DNA of 64,000 bases from an uncultured Robinsoniella sp. (GCA_900540475.1 UQGG01000027.1:1-64000); one strand, 5' to 3'; positions 40,248-50,327 are shown, counted from the first letter of the stretch. The notes: generated from the sequence alone by a model not told the origin. Translations and numbers: made by a program.

Positions 40248-41659
40248 GATAATTTCCCCCAATCGTGATGGAAGCTGCCTTCTCTGTCGATTCGTTTATA
40301 AGTGTGCGCTCCAAAGCAGTCCCGCTGTGCCTGAATCAGATTTGCACCTACTGCATCGCCCCGGAAGGCATCGATATAGGAAAGGGCATTTGCCATTGCC
40401 GGCATTGGAATGCCATTATTAATTCCTGTAATAACCGCAGTCCGGAGGCTTTTTAAGTTATGATCAATTCTGGATAAGAAGAAGTCATCCAGGATCAAAT
40501 TATCCAGTTGTGGATTTTTACGAAATGCAAGTGTAATATCATTTAAGAATTCAGCCTGAATAATACATCCCGCCAGGAAAATTGCTGCAATATTACCGAA
40601 ATCCAGATTCCATCCATATAGGGAAGAAGCATCTTTCAACATGGCAAAACCCTGGGCATAAGCTGCAATCTTGGCAGCGTAGAGACCTTCACGGACAATT
40701 TCTGCAAAGTATTCATCCTGTTGTTTCGAAGCAGATGCAGACGGTCCATGGAGTCTTTCTCCGGCTTCTTTCCGCTCATCAATGCGATTGGACATAATTC
40801 TTGCATTGCACGCTGCTGTAATCATGGAAATATCAACGCCCTGTTTTAATGCCTCGATACTTGCCCATCTACCGGTACCTTTCTGCTGGGCACTATCCAG
40901 AATATAATCCAGAAGTTCCCCATCCTGGAAATCGTCTTTTTCATGGAAGATGTCTGCTGTGATCCCGATCAGGTAACTTTGCAGTTCCCCCTGGTTCCAC
41001 TGTGCAAATATGTCACCGATGGACTGATTATTGTATCCCCCGGCATATTTAAGCAGCAGATAAGATTCTGCAATCAGCTGCATATCTGCATATTCAATTC
41101 CATTGTGAACCATTTTTACGTAGTGTCCGGCGCCATCCGGACCCATGTAACTGCAGCAGGGTTCTCCTTTGGCACGGGCTGCAATTGCTTCCAGAACAGG
41201 TTTGATTTCGTCGTAAGTATCCCGGTTTCCTCCCGGCATAATGGAAGGACCAAAGCGCGCGCCCTTTTCCCCTCCTGAAATGCCCACACCATAGTAATGG
41301 ATTCCTTTTTCTTCTAATAAAGTGTAACGCCGTCTGGTATCTTCAAAAAATGAATTCCCGCCATCCATAATGATGTCACCCGGCTCAAGCAGCGTCATTA
41401 ACTGGTCTATGACAAGATCAACCGGTTTTCCCGCCTGTATCATCAGCATGATTTTTCTGGGAGCCTCCAGTGCGCCGACCATCTCTTTCAAATCGTAAAA
41501 AGGTGTAAAATTTTCATGAGAATGGTCTTTTATAAGTGCGTCTGTTACCTCCCTGCTTCTGTTGTACCCGCCAACCAAAAATCCATGGTCCGCCATGTTA
41601 AGTGCCAGGCTTCTGCCCATTACTGCCAATCCTATTATTCCTATATCTAATTTTTTCAT
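40244..41659 (-). CDS. gnd: 6-phosphogluconate dehydrogenase (decarboxylating)
   Basis: 471 residues. The NADP fold begins at GLAVMGRSLALNMADHG. YNRS follows, then the substrate motif GISGGEKGARFGPSIMPGG and the catalytic Lys in KMVHNGIEY. It forms ribulose 5-phosphate and NADPH. It is first in gnd-zwf. The 178-bp gap to the lactonase gene has a CTGCA-rich small hairpin and a GCGGG/CCCGC hairpin, but no gene. Confidence 0.96.
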   Translation of the reverse strand: MKKLDIGIIGLAVMGRSLALNMADHGFLVGGYNRSREVTDALIKDHSHENFTPFYDLKEMVGALEAPRKIMLMIQAGKPVDLVIDQLMTLLEPGDIIMDGGNSFFEDTRRRYTLLEEKGIHYYGVGISGGEKGARFGPSIMPGGNRDTYDEIKPVLEAIAARAKGEPCCSYMGPDGAGHYVKMVHNGIEYADMQLIAESYLLLKYAGGYNNQSIGDIFAQWNQGELQSYLIGITADIFHEKDDFQDGELLDYILDSAQQKGTGRWASIEALKQGVDISMITAACNARIMSNRIDERKEAGERLHGPSASASKQQDEYFAEIVREGLYAAKIAAYAQGFAMLKDASSLYGWNLDFGNIAAIFLAGCIIQAEFLNDITLAFRKNPQLDNLILDDFFLSRIDHNLKSLRTAVITGINNGIPMPAMANALSYIDAFRGDAVGANLIQAQRDCFGAHTYKRIDREGSFHHDWGKLS

Positions 41660-41837
41660 ATTGTATACCTACCTTAAGCGCTGCATGTTCCCTGCAGCAC
41701 TGCCACATTTGAATTGACTGAAGGACCAACCTTGTGGCATCCTTTCTATTTTATAATTATCCCTCAGCTATATGAAATTCATGTACAGCGGGAGCAAATG
41801 CCCGCATTATTTAGCGTAAAAATGATAGTTCACTGCA

Positions 41838-42845
41838 TCATCTGTCTTTTGCTTTTGATGGTGGTTCTGCCTCCAAAATAATGCCGACCCCTTCTGCAAT
41901 GGGGACTCTGGAACAGACCTCTTCCAGAAATCCGGTAATGCTGTTTCTGCACAGGCATACCATTTCATTTGAAGTACGGTTGACGATTATCAGAAAGCGT
42001 CCGTTTGGTGACAGGATAAAATCTCTTGGATGGCTCCCCTGACAGGAGGCATATTGAATTACCTTAGGAAATTCACTGGTAAGGGATATTACCGTAATCA
42101 TGTCAGCTCCCCGGACGGAAACATATAGAAAATGCTCATCTGGTGAGAGACGGATTGCAGCGGATGCATTTTCACTGCCGCCTACAGTTTCCAGGTTGAG
42201 GACAGAAATCTGTGACAGAAGCCGGAATTCCAGATCTTTACCCAAAGCGAAAGTAAACAATTCATTACTGCGTTCGCTGACAACGTACAGATGGTTATGG
42301 CTTCTGTTAAATATACCGTGTCTTGGGCCGCTTCCTTTTGGAAATGCTATTTTACCGGCAGGCGCGTAGTCGGCTGCCCCATCGAATATACGTATTTCAT
42401 CTAATTCCAGGCATGGAACCAGCAGATAGTGATCATGGAAAAGTATTTGATGGCATCCCGCCATAGGAGCAATTTCAATCTTTTTATGAAGAACCAGACC
42501 TCCCGGATCTTTCCGATAAATTAAAACGGTTCCTTCGTGGTAATTAGCTGTAAAAATGCAAGTATTGTTCTGGACGATAAAGCAGGCTGTTTTCTGTTCC
42601 GTAAAAAGCTCACTTTGTGCTAGTGAAGTGGAAGAAGTATCCCAGAGACAGATTCCCGCTCTGCCGTTTTTCTCCAGAGGTGCTGCAAGGAAAGATCCGA
42701 AAAGGTCAGAGCATTTTGCATTTTTTGCCTCATAAGACAGGGTAGGAACGGTTAGTGCTCCTGTAATTGTATTAAATTGAAAGTGAAAAATTCCCGGACT
42801 TTTTTCAGAATAGTATGTTCCGATATAACCTTCTAATATGTTCAT
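41838..42845 (-). CDS. pgl: 6-phosphogluconolactonase, beta-propeller type
   Basis: 335 residues with repeating blades. Recognisable segments are YIGTYYSEKSPGIFHFQF, the GSGPRHGIFN motif, LSPDEHFLYVSVRG and HPRDFILSPNGRFLIIVN. These identify the lactonase (YbhE-like) propeller family. With gnd and zwf downstream it completes the oxidative pentose phosphate pathway. The family also includes other lactonases, but the context supports this role. Confidence 0.9.
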   Translation of the reverse strand: MNILEGYIGTYYSEKSPGIFHFQFNTITGALTVPTLSYEAKNAKCSDLFGSFLAAPLEKNGRAGICLWDTSSTSLAQSELFTEQKTACFIVQNNTCIFTANYHEGTVLIYRKDPGGLVLHKKIEIAPMAGCHQILFHDHYLLVPCLELDEIRIFDGAADYAPAGKIAFPKGSGPRHGIFNRSHNHLYVVSERSNELFTFALGKDLEFRLLSQISVLNLETVGGSENASAAIRLSPDEHFLYVSVRGADMITVISLTSEFPKVIQYASCQGSHPRDFILSPNGRFLIIVNRTSNEMVCLCRNSITGFLEEVCSRVPIAEGVGIILEAEPPSKAKDR

Positions 42846-42872
42846 GTTAATCCTCCCTGGCTAAGTATGCGG

Positions 42873-42888
42873 CATTTGCGTGCAAATG
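42873..42888. promoter_or_regulatory. Perfect palindrome upstream of pgl
   Basis: CATTTGC-GT-GCAAATG lies about 30 bp before the pgl start codon. It is a likely repressor operator. A second palindrome, TAATAGTAACTATTA, lies near 43009. The rest of the 438-bp gap to purO is AT-rich. Confidence 0.5.
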
Positions 42889-43198
42889 AGTTTCTTTTAG
42901 TGTAACCTTTGCTATATCAAATATTCTCTGATATCCTTGGCATTTCATATTCTATTAAAATATGCGGTTCTGCCTAAATCGAATAATGAGATAAATATTA
43001 ATATTCAGTAATAGTAACTATTATTAATTTATTATATGACGATGAGAGGAATGTGTCAAGATAATATATTTTAGGAGATGATTTAGGAGGAAATTCTACA
43101 TTTCATTGAAACAAAAAATCCCATGTGATAAAATGAATAAAACTGTGCATTGGTAATTTACCCATCCCTTAGTTTGCGTATATTTCAAAAATATATAT

Positions 43199-43226
43199 CG
43201 ACAGAACGTTAAAATAGTATATAATA
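43199..43226 (+). promoter_or_regulatory. Promoter of the IMP cyclohydrolase gene
   Basis: TCGACA, a 16-bp spacer, TATAAT, about 58 bp before the start codon. Confidence 0.6.
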
Positions 43227-43283
43227 AAAATAGCGGTAAAATAACATATAAAACAAAACATGCAGAGCAAAGGAGAAAAGATA

Positions 43284-43997
43284 ATGAAGATGATTTCAAT
43301 TGAACAGGATTTGCAGCAGAACACATATCCGGGAAGAGGAATTGTAATCGGCAGATCAGCAGACGGAACCAAGGCAGTGACAGCTTACTTTATCATGGGC
43401 AGAAGCGAAAACAGCAGAAACCGTATATTTGTAGAAGATGGTGAAGGAATCCGTACACAGGCATTTGACCCATCCAAGCTCACCGATCCAAGCCTGATTA
43501 TTTACGCACCGGTTCGTGTTCTGGGCAATAAAACCATCGTGACCAATGGGGATCAGACGGATACCATCTATGAGGGAATGGACAGACAGATGACATTTGA
43601 GCAGTCTCTTCGCAGCAGAGAGTTTGAGCCGGATGCACCTAATTACACACCTCGTATTTCCGGAATCATGCATTTAGAGAACGGAAAATATAACTATGCA
43701 ATGTCAATTTTGAAAAGTGACAATGGAAACCCCGAATCCTGTAACCGTTATACCTTTGCATATGAAAACTGTGTAGCAGGAGAAGGACACTTTATCCACA
43801 CCTATCAGTGTGATGGTGATCCACTTCCAAGCTTTGAAGGAGAGCCCAAATTAGTGGCAATTCCCGACGAGATTGATGCATTTACCAATGCATTGTGGAC
43901 AAGTCTGAATGAGGACAATAAGGTTTCTCTGTTTGTACGTTTTATAGATATTGCGGATGGTACTTGTGAGACAAGGATTGTGAATAAAAATAAATAA
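43284..43997 (+). CDS. purO: IMP cyclohydrolase, PurO type
   Basis: 237 residues from ATG 43284 behind AAAGGAGA. The pattern YPGRGIVIGRSADGTKAVTAYFIMGRS, SRNRIFV and ALWTSLNEDNKVSLFVR matches the archaeal-type IMP cyclohydrolase fold, which closes the purine ring in the last step of IMP synthesis. In Bacteria this activity is normally part of PurH; PurO-like proteins occur in some Clostridia. It is a single-gene unit with its own promoter and terminator. Confidence 0.8.
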   Translation: MKMISIEQDLQQNTYPGRGIVIGRSADGTKAVTAYFIMGRSENSRNRIFVEDGEGIRTQAFDPSKLTDPSLIIYAPVRVLGNKTIVTNGDQTDTIYEGMDRQMTFEQSLRSREFEPDAPNYTPRISGIMHLENGKYNYAMSILKSDNGNPESCNRYTFAYENCVAGEGHFIHTYQCDGDPLPSFEGEPKLVAIPDEIDAFTNALWTSLNEDNKVSLFVRFIDIADGTCETRIVNKNK

Positions 43998-44017
43998 GAT
44001 GCAGAGCAGTGGAAAAG

Positions 44018-44055
44018 AAGCGGATTCCCCAAATTATTTGGGAACCGCTTTTTTT
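44018..44055 (+). terminator. purO terminator
   Basis: AAGCGGATTCCCCAAAT pairs with ATTTGGGAACCGCTT, with one or two mismatches, followed by T6. Confidence 0.92.
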
Positions 44056-44087
44056 CATTGACAGTCAATTACCATAAGCTGTTTTTA

Positions 44088-44117
44088 TTTGCAAATCCCA
44101 TAGGTTTATCATATAAT
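44088..44117 (+). promoter_or_regulatory. Promoter of the second AraC-type gene
   Basis: TTTGCA, an 18-bp spacer, TATAAT, 44 bp before ATG 44162. Confidence 0.5.
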
Positions 44118-44161
44118 CTGGTTAACCACAGACAGTTCATAAAAGGAAGGATTCAGAACAC

Positions 44162-45214
44162 ATGAAGACGCGCAAGGAAAAATTTCCGGAATACATAAAA
44201 GCATACCATGAAGATGAAATCTTCTACAGAAAGCTGTACGAAGAGGAGCAGATGTGTCCCGATGAGTTTGAAAATTTTGTGGCCGGACTTGACCGTGAAT
44301 ATCTCAGACGCCATGAGCTGTACGTTCCGGCTATCCACGGACAGTGGCTGAACTATCTAAATGAAAATGAACTTTTCAAAACGCCGGCGGATCATATTGT
44401 CATCCAGAAACACTACCGGTATTCTCCGGAGTATATCCATGAACATGAATTTTATGAGATTTTCTATGTATACGATGGAGCCTGTGAGAATTCCATACAA
44501 AATGTGAAGTATTCCTGCAGGAAAGGAGATGTCTGCATTCTTCCGCCTAAAACAAAGCATAGTATTGCCGTTTTTGATGACAGTATCGTCATTAATATCA
44601 TGCTTAAGGCAAGCACATTCCATGAGGTGTTTTTTGATATATTTACCGGAAAAAACGTATTGTCTCAATTTTTTGCCCATATTCTTTATGATAAAACGGA
44701 GAATAACTATCTTTTGTTCCACACCGGCGAAGATGAAGGGATACGCTCCCTGGTGGAAGACCTATATATGGAATACGAAGGACGGGTAAAGTTTTTTGAA
44801 ACAATTATGAAAAATGAGGTCATGACATTTTTCTGCCTCCTGCTGCGGAACCACGAAAATCATCTGGAAAGCTTCTTAAATACCAGTCATAAAAATCTGG
44901 ATATGCTGGGAGTTCTTAATTACCTGCAGAAACACTATGCCGATGTTACACTGAAATCAGCGGCGGAACATTTTAATTTCAGTGTACCCCACTTCAGCAA
45001 ACTGATTAAGGAGAACACGGGTAAGAACTTTGTTGAAATCTTAAAGAATATTCGTCTTGAGAAGGCATGTTATGCATTGGTAAATACGGATTTGAGTATT
45101 ATGACCATTTGTGAGATCATCGGTTATCCCAATCCGGAACACTTTTCCAGATTGTTTAAGAAAGAATTCAAAATGACGCCGGGAGCATACAGAAAAAGCA
45201 GGATTCCATCTTAA
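44162..45214 (+). CDS. AraC-family regulator
   Basis: 350 residues. The cupin-like sensor (about 85-190) contains EHEFYEIFYVYDG and KGDVCILPPKTKH. The C-terminal double helix-turn-helix (about 250-345) has LKSAAEHFNFSVPHFSKLIKE and the signature GYPNPEHFSRLFKKEFKMTPGAYR. The start is ATG 44162 behind GGAAGG. The GH78-like gene downstream (177-bp gap) is the likely target, with a plant or glycan sugar as signal. Confidence 0.9.
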   Translation: MKTRKEKFPEYIKAYHEDEIFYRKLYEEEQMCPDEFENFVAGLDREYLRRHELYVPAIHGQWLNYLNENELFKTPADHIVIQKHYRYSPEYIHEHEFYEIFYVYDGACENSIQNVKYSCRKGDVCILPPKTKHSIAVFDDSIVINIMLKASTFHEVFFDIFTGKNVLSQFFAHILYDKTENNYLLFHTGEDEGIRSLVEDLYMEYEGRVKFFETIMKNEVMTFFCLLLRNHENHLESFLNTSHKNLDMLGVLNYLQKHYADVTLKSAAEHFNFSVPHFSKLIKENTGKNFVEILKNIRLEKACYALVNTDLSIMTICEIIGYPNPEHFSRLFKKEFKMTPGAYRKSRIPS

Positions 45215-45390
45215 AAAATATCAAGTCAAGTCCATAAATTAGACCATTGGAAGATTGCCGGCGGGGTGTTAAAATCAGATATAATCATAATACGAGAAGA
45301 AACCCGCAGCAGACGAAAGTCTTAAATTATCGGTGCTGCATGATGATATGCCTTGATCGTCAGCACATCAGAAAACAGGAGGTCACAGAG

Positions 45391-46944
45391 ATGGCAGCAG
45401 TAAGCATTGACTTGGAAATGAAACGAAAAGTAAATCAGGAATTTGTAGATAAGGCAATAAAGCTCAGTCCAAAATTATTGGAAAAAGTAATAAAACCTGT
45501 GGATATTGTGACGCTGACAGCAGCCGGACAGACGGCACACCGGGCAGAAGTCAGTGAGATGGGAACGATTGCCCTTAAAAAGGGGGATTCCATCATACTT
45601 GATTTTGGTGACCATCAGGTAGGTTACTTTACGATGAAGTTAAAAAGTGTTGGAAGCCCCCAGGATGCACCGGCTTATCTCAAACTGAAATTTGGGGAGA
45701 TAGCAAAAGAGCTGACGGAAGATTCGGCAGAATATGACGGGTGGATCAGCAGAAGCTGGATACAGGAAGAATTTCTGCATTTAGACGTATTGCCTCAGGT
45801 GATTACGCTGCCCCGGCGCTATGCGTTTCGCTATGTAGAAATCTATGCGATAGATACTTCTATGAAGTTCCAGGTTGTAATCGAAGAGGCATCCTGCCGG
45901 GCAGTTGCTTCTGTAGATATGGATTTACTGCCTGAGCTTCCAGGTGTAAATGACCAGATCAGGCGTATGGATCAGGTGAGCCTTCGGACGCTGCAAAATT
46001 GTATGCAGGATGTATTTGAAGACGGACCAAAGAGGGACCGGAGACTTTGGATCGGTGATCTGAGACTTCAGGCATTGGCTAATTATGCAACCTTTAAAAA
46101 TTTTGATCTTGTGAAGCGCTGTATGTATCTATTCGCAGGGCTTACCAGGGAAGACGGAGCAATCGGTGCCTGCCTGTTTACAGAGCCGGAATATCTTGTT
46201 GATGATACGATTCTATTTGATTATGCACTGTTTTTTGTTTCCATATTAAAAGATTATTATCGCGCATCCGGGGAACTGGAAGTGGTAAAAGAACTTTGGG
46301 ACAGCGCTTACCGCCAGATTGAGTTATCCAGAAAACGCCTGGATGAAAATTATGTGATACAGGATGATGAGGGATTCTGGTGCTTTGTAGACTGGACAGA
46401 TGGGCTGAATAAACAGGCAAGTGCACAGGCAATCTATATCTATACGTTAAATGCAGCAATTGAACTTGCTGAGATTCTGGAAAATGAGCAGATAAAAGCA
46501 GAATTGGAGCAGGAGAGAAACCTGTGTATAGAAGGGGCGAAAAAATATTTATGGGATGAAGACCATCAGGTGTTTGTAAGCGGTAAGGACAGACAGATCT
46601 CATATGCCAGCCAGGTGTGGATGATCCTGGCTGGGGTTCTGCCAATGGATGAAAGCAGGGCACTGATAAACCGCATCATAAAAATGCATCCGGAAAAAGG
46701 AATGGTAACACCGTATATGAACCATCATTTCGTAGAAGCCCTTCTGCTCTGCGGTGAGAAAGAAAAGGCAATGGATTACATGACGTACTATTGGGGAGGA
46801 ATGGTAAACCAGGGAGCAGATACTTTCTGGGAAATGTATAATCCGGAAAATCCAGAGGAATCCCCATACGGATCTTCCATGGTGAACAGTTACTGCCATG
46901 CATGGAGCTGTACGCCTGCATATATTCTGAGAGAGCTTCTTTAG
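45391..46944 (+). CDS. GH78-like alpha-L-rhamnosidase
   Basis: 517 residues from ATG 45391 behind AGGAGG; an upstream open frame exists but has no site. An N-terminal beta domain precedes an (alpha/alpha)6 barrel. The barrel has the hallmark EDGPKRDRRLWIGDL, which carries catalytic acidic residues, and a later WCFVDWTDGLNKQ. The C-terminal YGSSMVNSYCHAWSCTPAY is also typical. It is shorter than multi-domain secreted rhamnosidases and has no signal peptide, so it should act on small rhamnosides taken into the cell. Confidence 0.85.
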   Translation: MAAVSIDLEMKRKVNQEFVDKAIKLSPKLLEKVIKPVDIVTLTAAGQTAHRAEVSEMGTIALKKGDSIILDFGDHQVGYFTMKLKSVGSPQDAPAYLKLKFGEIAKELTEDSAEYDGWISRSWIQEEFLHLDVLPQVITLPRRYAFRYVEIYAIDTSMKFQVVIEEASCRAVASVDMDLLPELPGVNDQIRRMDQVSLRTLQNCMQDVFEDGPKRDRRLWIGDLRLQALANYATFKNFDLVKRCMYLFAGLTREDGAIGACLFTEPEYLVDDTILFDYALFFVSILKDYYRASGELEVVKELWDSAYRQIELSRKRLDENYVIQDDEGFWCFVDWTDGLNKQASAQAIYIYTLNAAIELAEILENEQIKAELEQERNLCIEGAKKYLWDEDHQVFVSGKDRQISYASQVWMILAGVLPMDESRALINRIIKMHPEKGMVTPYMNHHFVEALLLCGEKEKAMDYMTYYWGGMVNQGADTFWEMYNPENPEESPYGSSMVNSYCHAWSCTPAYILRELL

Positions 46945-47000
46945 TACAGGAATCTCAACCTGTTGTCCATCGACAGAAAGAAAAATAAAATACAGCAATA

Positions 47001-47037
47001 GAAAACCCCGCAGGAATCTGTTTCCTACGGGGTTTTC
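47001..47037. terminator. Bidirectional terminator
   Basis: GAAAACCCCG and AGGAA pair with TTTCCT and CGGGGTTTTC. T runs occur on both strands. It serves the convergent GH78-like gene and the ECF operon. Confidence 0.93.
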
Positions 47038-47074
47038 TTATAGTCTGTGACTTTTTAGTTCTGCATTTAACCAG

Positions 47075-47917
47075 TTATGAGGAGATTGTAAATTTAGAGT
47101 TTTCCTGCAAGTTCTGCCAATGCTTTAGAATCAGTTTCGCGGCATCGCTGGTGCGTATTGGGCCTGTGAAACCCAGTTGTCTGCATATTCTGCTGACAGA
47201 CGGCTGCTTCAGGTTTGCTTCTTTCATTACTTCCATATCCCAGAATATTTCTTCGGGAGAACCGGTACGTAAGATTTTGTTATTTGCCATGACGATTATT
47301 TTATCGCAGTTTTCTGCCACAAATTCCATGTCGTGAGTGATGGTAATCACTGTCTTACCTTTCCTGTGGAGATGCCGAAGGATCTCTGCCAGCTTTTGAT
47401 TTCCAGCCATATCCTGTCCGGCTGTGGGTTCATCGAAGATGTATATATCAGGTTCCATTGCTAATACAGCCGCTATTGTCACAAATTTTCTCTGAGACAG
47501 GGGGATATTATAGGGGTTTTCTTCCCGGTATTCTAACAGGTGCGTGAGTTTCAATGCCTCTTCTGTGCGACTTTTGATTTCTTCCTTCTTTAACTTCATT
47601 CTTTTTGGACCGAAGGCAACTTCTTTTTCCACGGCTGCATGAAAGATCTGTTCGTCCGGGTTTTGGAAAACATAGCCGGCAAGTTTCGAAATCTGAGCCG
47701 TAGTGTAGTCCCTAGTATTCATATCGCCGATCAGTACATCGCCCTCCCGGGGTTTTAGCAGACCGTTCAGCATTTTTGCAAGGGTAGATTTACCGGCACC
47801 GTTCTTTCCGATGACAGCTGCGTTTTCCCCGCTTTTTATGTGAATGCTGATATCATCTGCTGCCAAAGTGCCGCCTGGATAAATATAGTTCACATTTTTT
47901 AGAATGATTCCGCTCAT
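47075..47917 (-). CDS. ecfA: ECF transporter ATPase (second A subunit)
   Basis: 280 residues. Walker A is GKNGAGKST, the Q-loop region is FQNPDEQIF and Walker B is DIYIFDEPTAGQD. The ABC signature is LSQRK instead of LSGGQ. The switch His is in TITHDMEF. It pairs with the ATPase encoded just upstream; their genes overlap by 4 bp. The altered signature suggests that one of the two composite ATP sites is degenerate. Confidence 0.9.
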   Translation of the reverse strand: MSGIILKNVNYIYPGGTLAADDISIHIKSGENAAVIGKNGAGKSTLAKMLNGLLKPREGDVLIGDMNTRDYTTAQISKLAGYVFQNPDEQIFHAAVEKEVAFGPKRMKLKKEEIKSRTEEALKLTHLLEYREENPYNIPLSQRKFVTIAAVLAMEPDIYIFDEPTAGQDMAGNQKLAEILRHLHRKGKTVITITHDMEFVAENCDKIIVMANNKILRTGSPEEIFWDMEVMKEANLKQPSVSRICRQLGFTGPIRTSDAAKLILKHWQNLQENSKFTISS

Positions 47918-48774
47918 ATGCCGCTCCTCTCCTGGAATGCCCGCTGTATCAGTTCCACAGCCTGTTCCTCTGTTACCGGGATACGGTTAAGGGGAAATCC
48001 CATCTCTTTTAAAAGAATTCCAAGCCTCGCAGCCTGAGGCATCAATACGCCTATTTCAAGCAGTGACAGTTCAGACAGAAGCCTGGTCGTCTCTCCGGAT
48101 GCTGCCAGACGCCCCTTCTGAAATACAAGTACCTCGTCCGCATATTCTGCGATAAGGTCCATCTTATGTTCAACCAGTATGACCGTTTTCTTTTTTTGCT
48201 TCAGCGCATGGATAATGGCAAATACGCTGTCTGTTGATTCCGGATCAAGCTGACTGGTGGGTTCATCTGCAATCAGGATGTCAGGGTCCAGAACCAGTAC
48301 GGAGGCAAGTGCGACTCGCTGTATTTGACCTCCGGAAAGTGCAAGGGGATTTTTTTCGGCCAGTTCTTCAATCTCTGTCAGCTTCATTGCCTCTACAATC
48401 CGCTGTTCCATTTCGCAGGATTTCACACCGAAATTTTCCAGTCCATATCCAACCTCTTCAAATACCGTGCTTTTTACGCCGCTTAACTGATTAAACGGAT
48501 TCTGGAATACATAGCCGATCTTAGACGCAAGCTCTCCTCCATATTCTGCGATATCTTTGCCCTCAACAAGGATCTTTCCAGTAAGTTCACCCTGATAAAA
48601 CCCCGGAGCAAAACCACGTGCCAAAGCGCAGAAGGTCGATTTGCCGGCACCGTTTTCCCCAATCACACCATATATTTTTCCCCGTTCTATTTGGAGATGA
48701 AGCCCGCTGACAGCAGGGGACTTTGTCAGCGGGTAATAATAAGTTACATCCTGAAATTCCATTATAGTATCCAT
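47914..48774 (-). CDS. ecfA: ECF transporter ATPase (first A subunit)
   Basis: 286 residues from ATG 48774 behind GGGAAGGA. Walker A is GENGAGKST, the signature LSGGQIQRVALA is complete, Walker B is DILIADEPTSQLD, and the switch His is in LVEHKMD. The start overlaps the EcfT stop by 13 bp. It powers the group I ECF module with its own S subunit. Confidence 0.92.
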   Translation of the reverse strand: MDTIMEFQDVTYYYPLTKSPAVSGLHLQIERGKIYGVIGENGAGKSTFCALARGFAPGFYQGELTGKILVEGKDIAEYGGELASKIGYVFQNPFNQLSGVKSTVFEEVGYGLENFGVKSCEMEQRIVEAMKLTEIEELAEKNPLALSGGQIQRVALASVLVLDPDILIADEPTSQLDPESTDSVFAIIHALKQKKKTVILVEHKMDLIAEYADEVLVFQKGRLAASGETTRLLSELSLLEIGVLMPQAARLGILLKEMGFPLNRIPVTEEQAVELIQRAFQERSGI

Positions 48775-49568
48775 AAGCAAATCCTTCCCGCCAGTAAAAT
48801 GCACGTTATAATAACGGCTATTCCTTCCGCAATCTTTTCATATCCGCTTTTTTCTACCTTGAACAAATGGGTTCTCCTGCCAGGCATGGAAAAGCCTCTG
48901 GCTTCCAGTGTCAGCACTCGTTCCTCGGTACCAATTACCGAATTAAGGATTAAAGGAACCAGTACCGGGATAAATGCTTTTGCCCGGATTAAGATATTTC
49001 CTTCCGTCTCCACGCCTCTTGCTTTCTGCGCATTCATAATAGTTTTACTGTTTTTTTCCAGTACCTCGATCATCTGCAGGGTGGAAGTAAATACATAGAC
49101 CGCTTTATAGTTCATGCCGGAATCCTCAAGGGTACTTGAGATCTCTCTGTTCTCCGTAGTCTGAAAGATCCATACAAAAATACCGGCAATATTAAGTATC
49201 ATAAAAGATAAGGATATGCCTGTCTGCAGCCCTTTTTCATATATTGTCAGCCATCCCAGCCGAAAGATCAGTTCGCCCCCGGGGACAAAGAGGGTTTGCA
49301 CGAATAAAATAAACATTGCAATAAATATAATGGTCTTCAGCGCTTTCCTGCTTTCTTTCATTACCCCGCTTACCCTGCATAAGATTAATACAGTCAGAAA
49401 TTGGGGGAGCAGCAAGAGAGGCAGCCCGGCGGCTGTGAATTTGAATGTACTGATGATATAGGTGCAGACGATATACAGTACGGCAATTCGCAGCTTGGAA
49501 GCGGGATATAATGCGGCAAGTTTATTCGTTTTGTAAATCTGTATTCTTTCTGTGTATGTTTTTTCCAT
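48762..49568 (-). CDS. ecfT: ECF transporter T subunit
   Basis: 268 residues from ATG 49568 behind GAAGGA. It has about five membrane helices. The coupling motifs NAQKARGVE and LEARGFS (A-R-G type) bind the ATPases. It lies between the S and A genes, with 150 bp before it that hold no feature I recognise. Confidence 0.88.
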   Translation of the reverse strand: MEKTYTERIQIYKTNKLAALYPASKLRIAVLYIVCTYIISTFKFTAAGLPLLLLPQFLTVLILCRVSGVMKESRKALKTIIFIAMFILFVQTLFVPGGELIFRLGWLTIYEKGLQTGISLSFMILNIAGIFVWIFQTTENREISSTLEDSGMNYKAVYVFTSTLQMIEVLEKNSKTIMNAQKARGVETEGNILIRAKAFIPVLVPLILNSVIGTEERVLTLEARGFSMPGRRTHLFKVEKSGYEKIAEGIAVIITCILLAGRICLWIL

Positions 49569-49718
49569 AATAGACCATCCTTCTCTGTGCACGCATCTGG
49601 TTGTTTCGTTGAACGCGCTCTTGTATTATATATTCTAATACACTGTTGATACAGAGGAATATTTTAACAGATACTGCCCCATAATCCCATTGGATATAGC
49701 AGTACGGTATGGATATTG

Positions 49719-50327
49719 TTATGTTTCTTTGATATAGTATCTGCCGCAGAGGAACTTGATGAGAGTTCTTTTTGGGATTACCCTTATGACAAGCCAGCAG
49801 ATGATAAAGGAGATAACCCGGTCTAATACCGTGAAGATTCCTTCCGTTCCGAAAAATGCAGTCCAGATATTTGCTCCGGCAGCCATTGCTACAGCGGTGA
49901 TGATGGAGGTACCTCCGCCCGTAATACCGCCGTACAGAAGAACCACCACCGGAGCTGCTGCCAGAATGGATACCGCTGACAAGATAAGAATGGAAAGAAT
50001 CCACTTCCACCACACGGTAAACATCCCTTTTATTGCGAGAAAACCAGCTGTGAAACCAATTATGATACTGACAGGGAGAAATGGAAAATTAGAGGGATTG
50101 GCAATCCCGGCTACAATAGTAGACAGCATCCCTGTGACAGCCGCCACCCAGGGACCGCAGAGCATGGCGATGAGAAAGGTTCCGACAGCATCCAGATATA
50201 CAGGGAGCTTTAATATAGCGGCAAGCTGCCCTCCGACAAAATTTACTGCAACACATACCGGTATCATTAGCTGTGCCAGCATGGAAAAATCATCTTTTAT
50301 AGAATTAGAATTGGTTTTCCTTCTCAT
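49719..50327 (-). CDS. ECF transporter substrate-binding (S) subunit
   Basis: 202 residues from ATG 50327, with GAGGAGGATAGAG upstream. It has about six membrane helices. The stretch LPVYLDAVGTFLIAMLCGPW is typical of ECF S proteins. Substrate specificity cannot be read directly. The operon also encodes a nucleoside hydrolase and an MFS carrier, so a nucleoside or base is most likely. Confidence 0.82.
   Translation of the reverse strand: MRRKTNSNSIKDDFSMLAQLMIPVCVAVNFVGGQLAAILKLPVYLDAVGTFLIAMLCGPWVAAVTGMLSTIVAGIANPSNFPFLPVSIIIGFTAGFLAIKGMFTVWWKWILSILILSAVSILAAAPVVVLLYGGITGGGTSIITAVAMAAGANIWTAFFGTEGIFTVLDRVISFIICWLVIRVIPKRTLIKFLCGRYYIKET

Noticed and set aside
49522..50013. A 163-residue minus-strand frame inside the S and T genes of the ECF transporter
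   Set aside because: It overlaps the well-supported S gene in another frame and has no membrane or domain pattern of its own.
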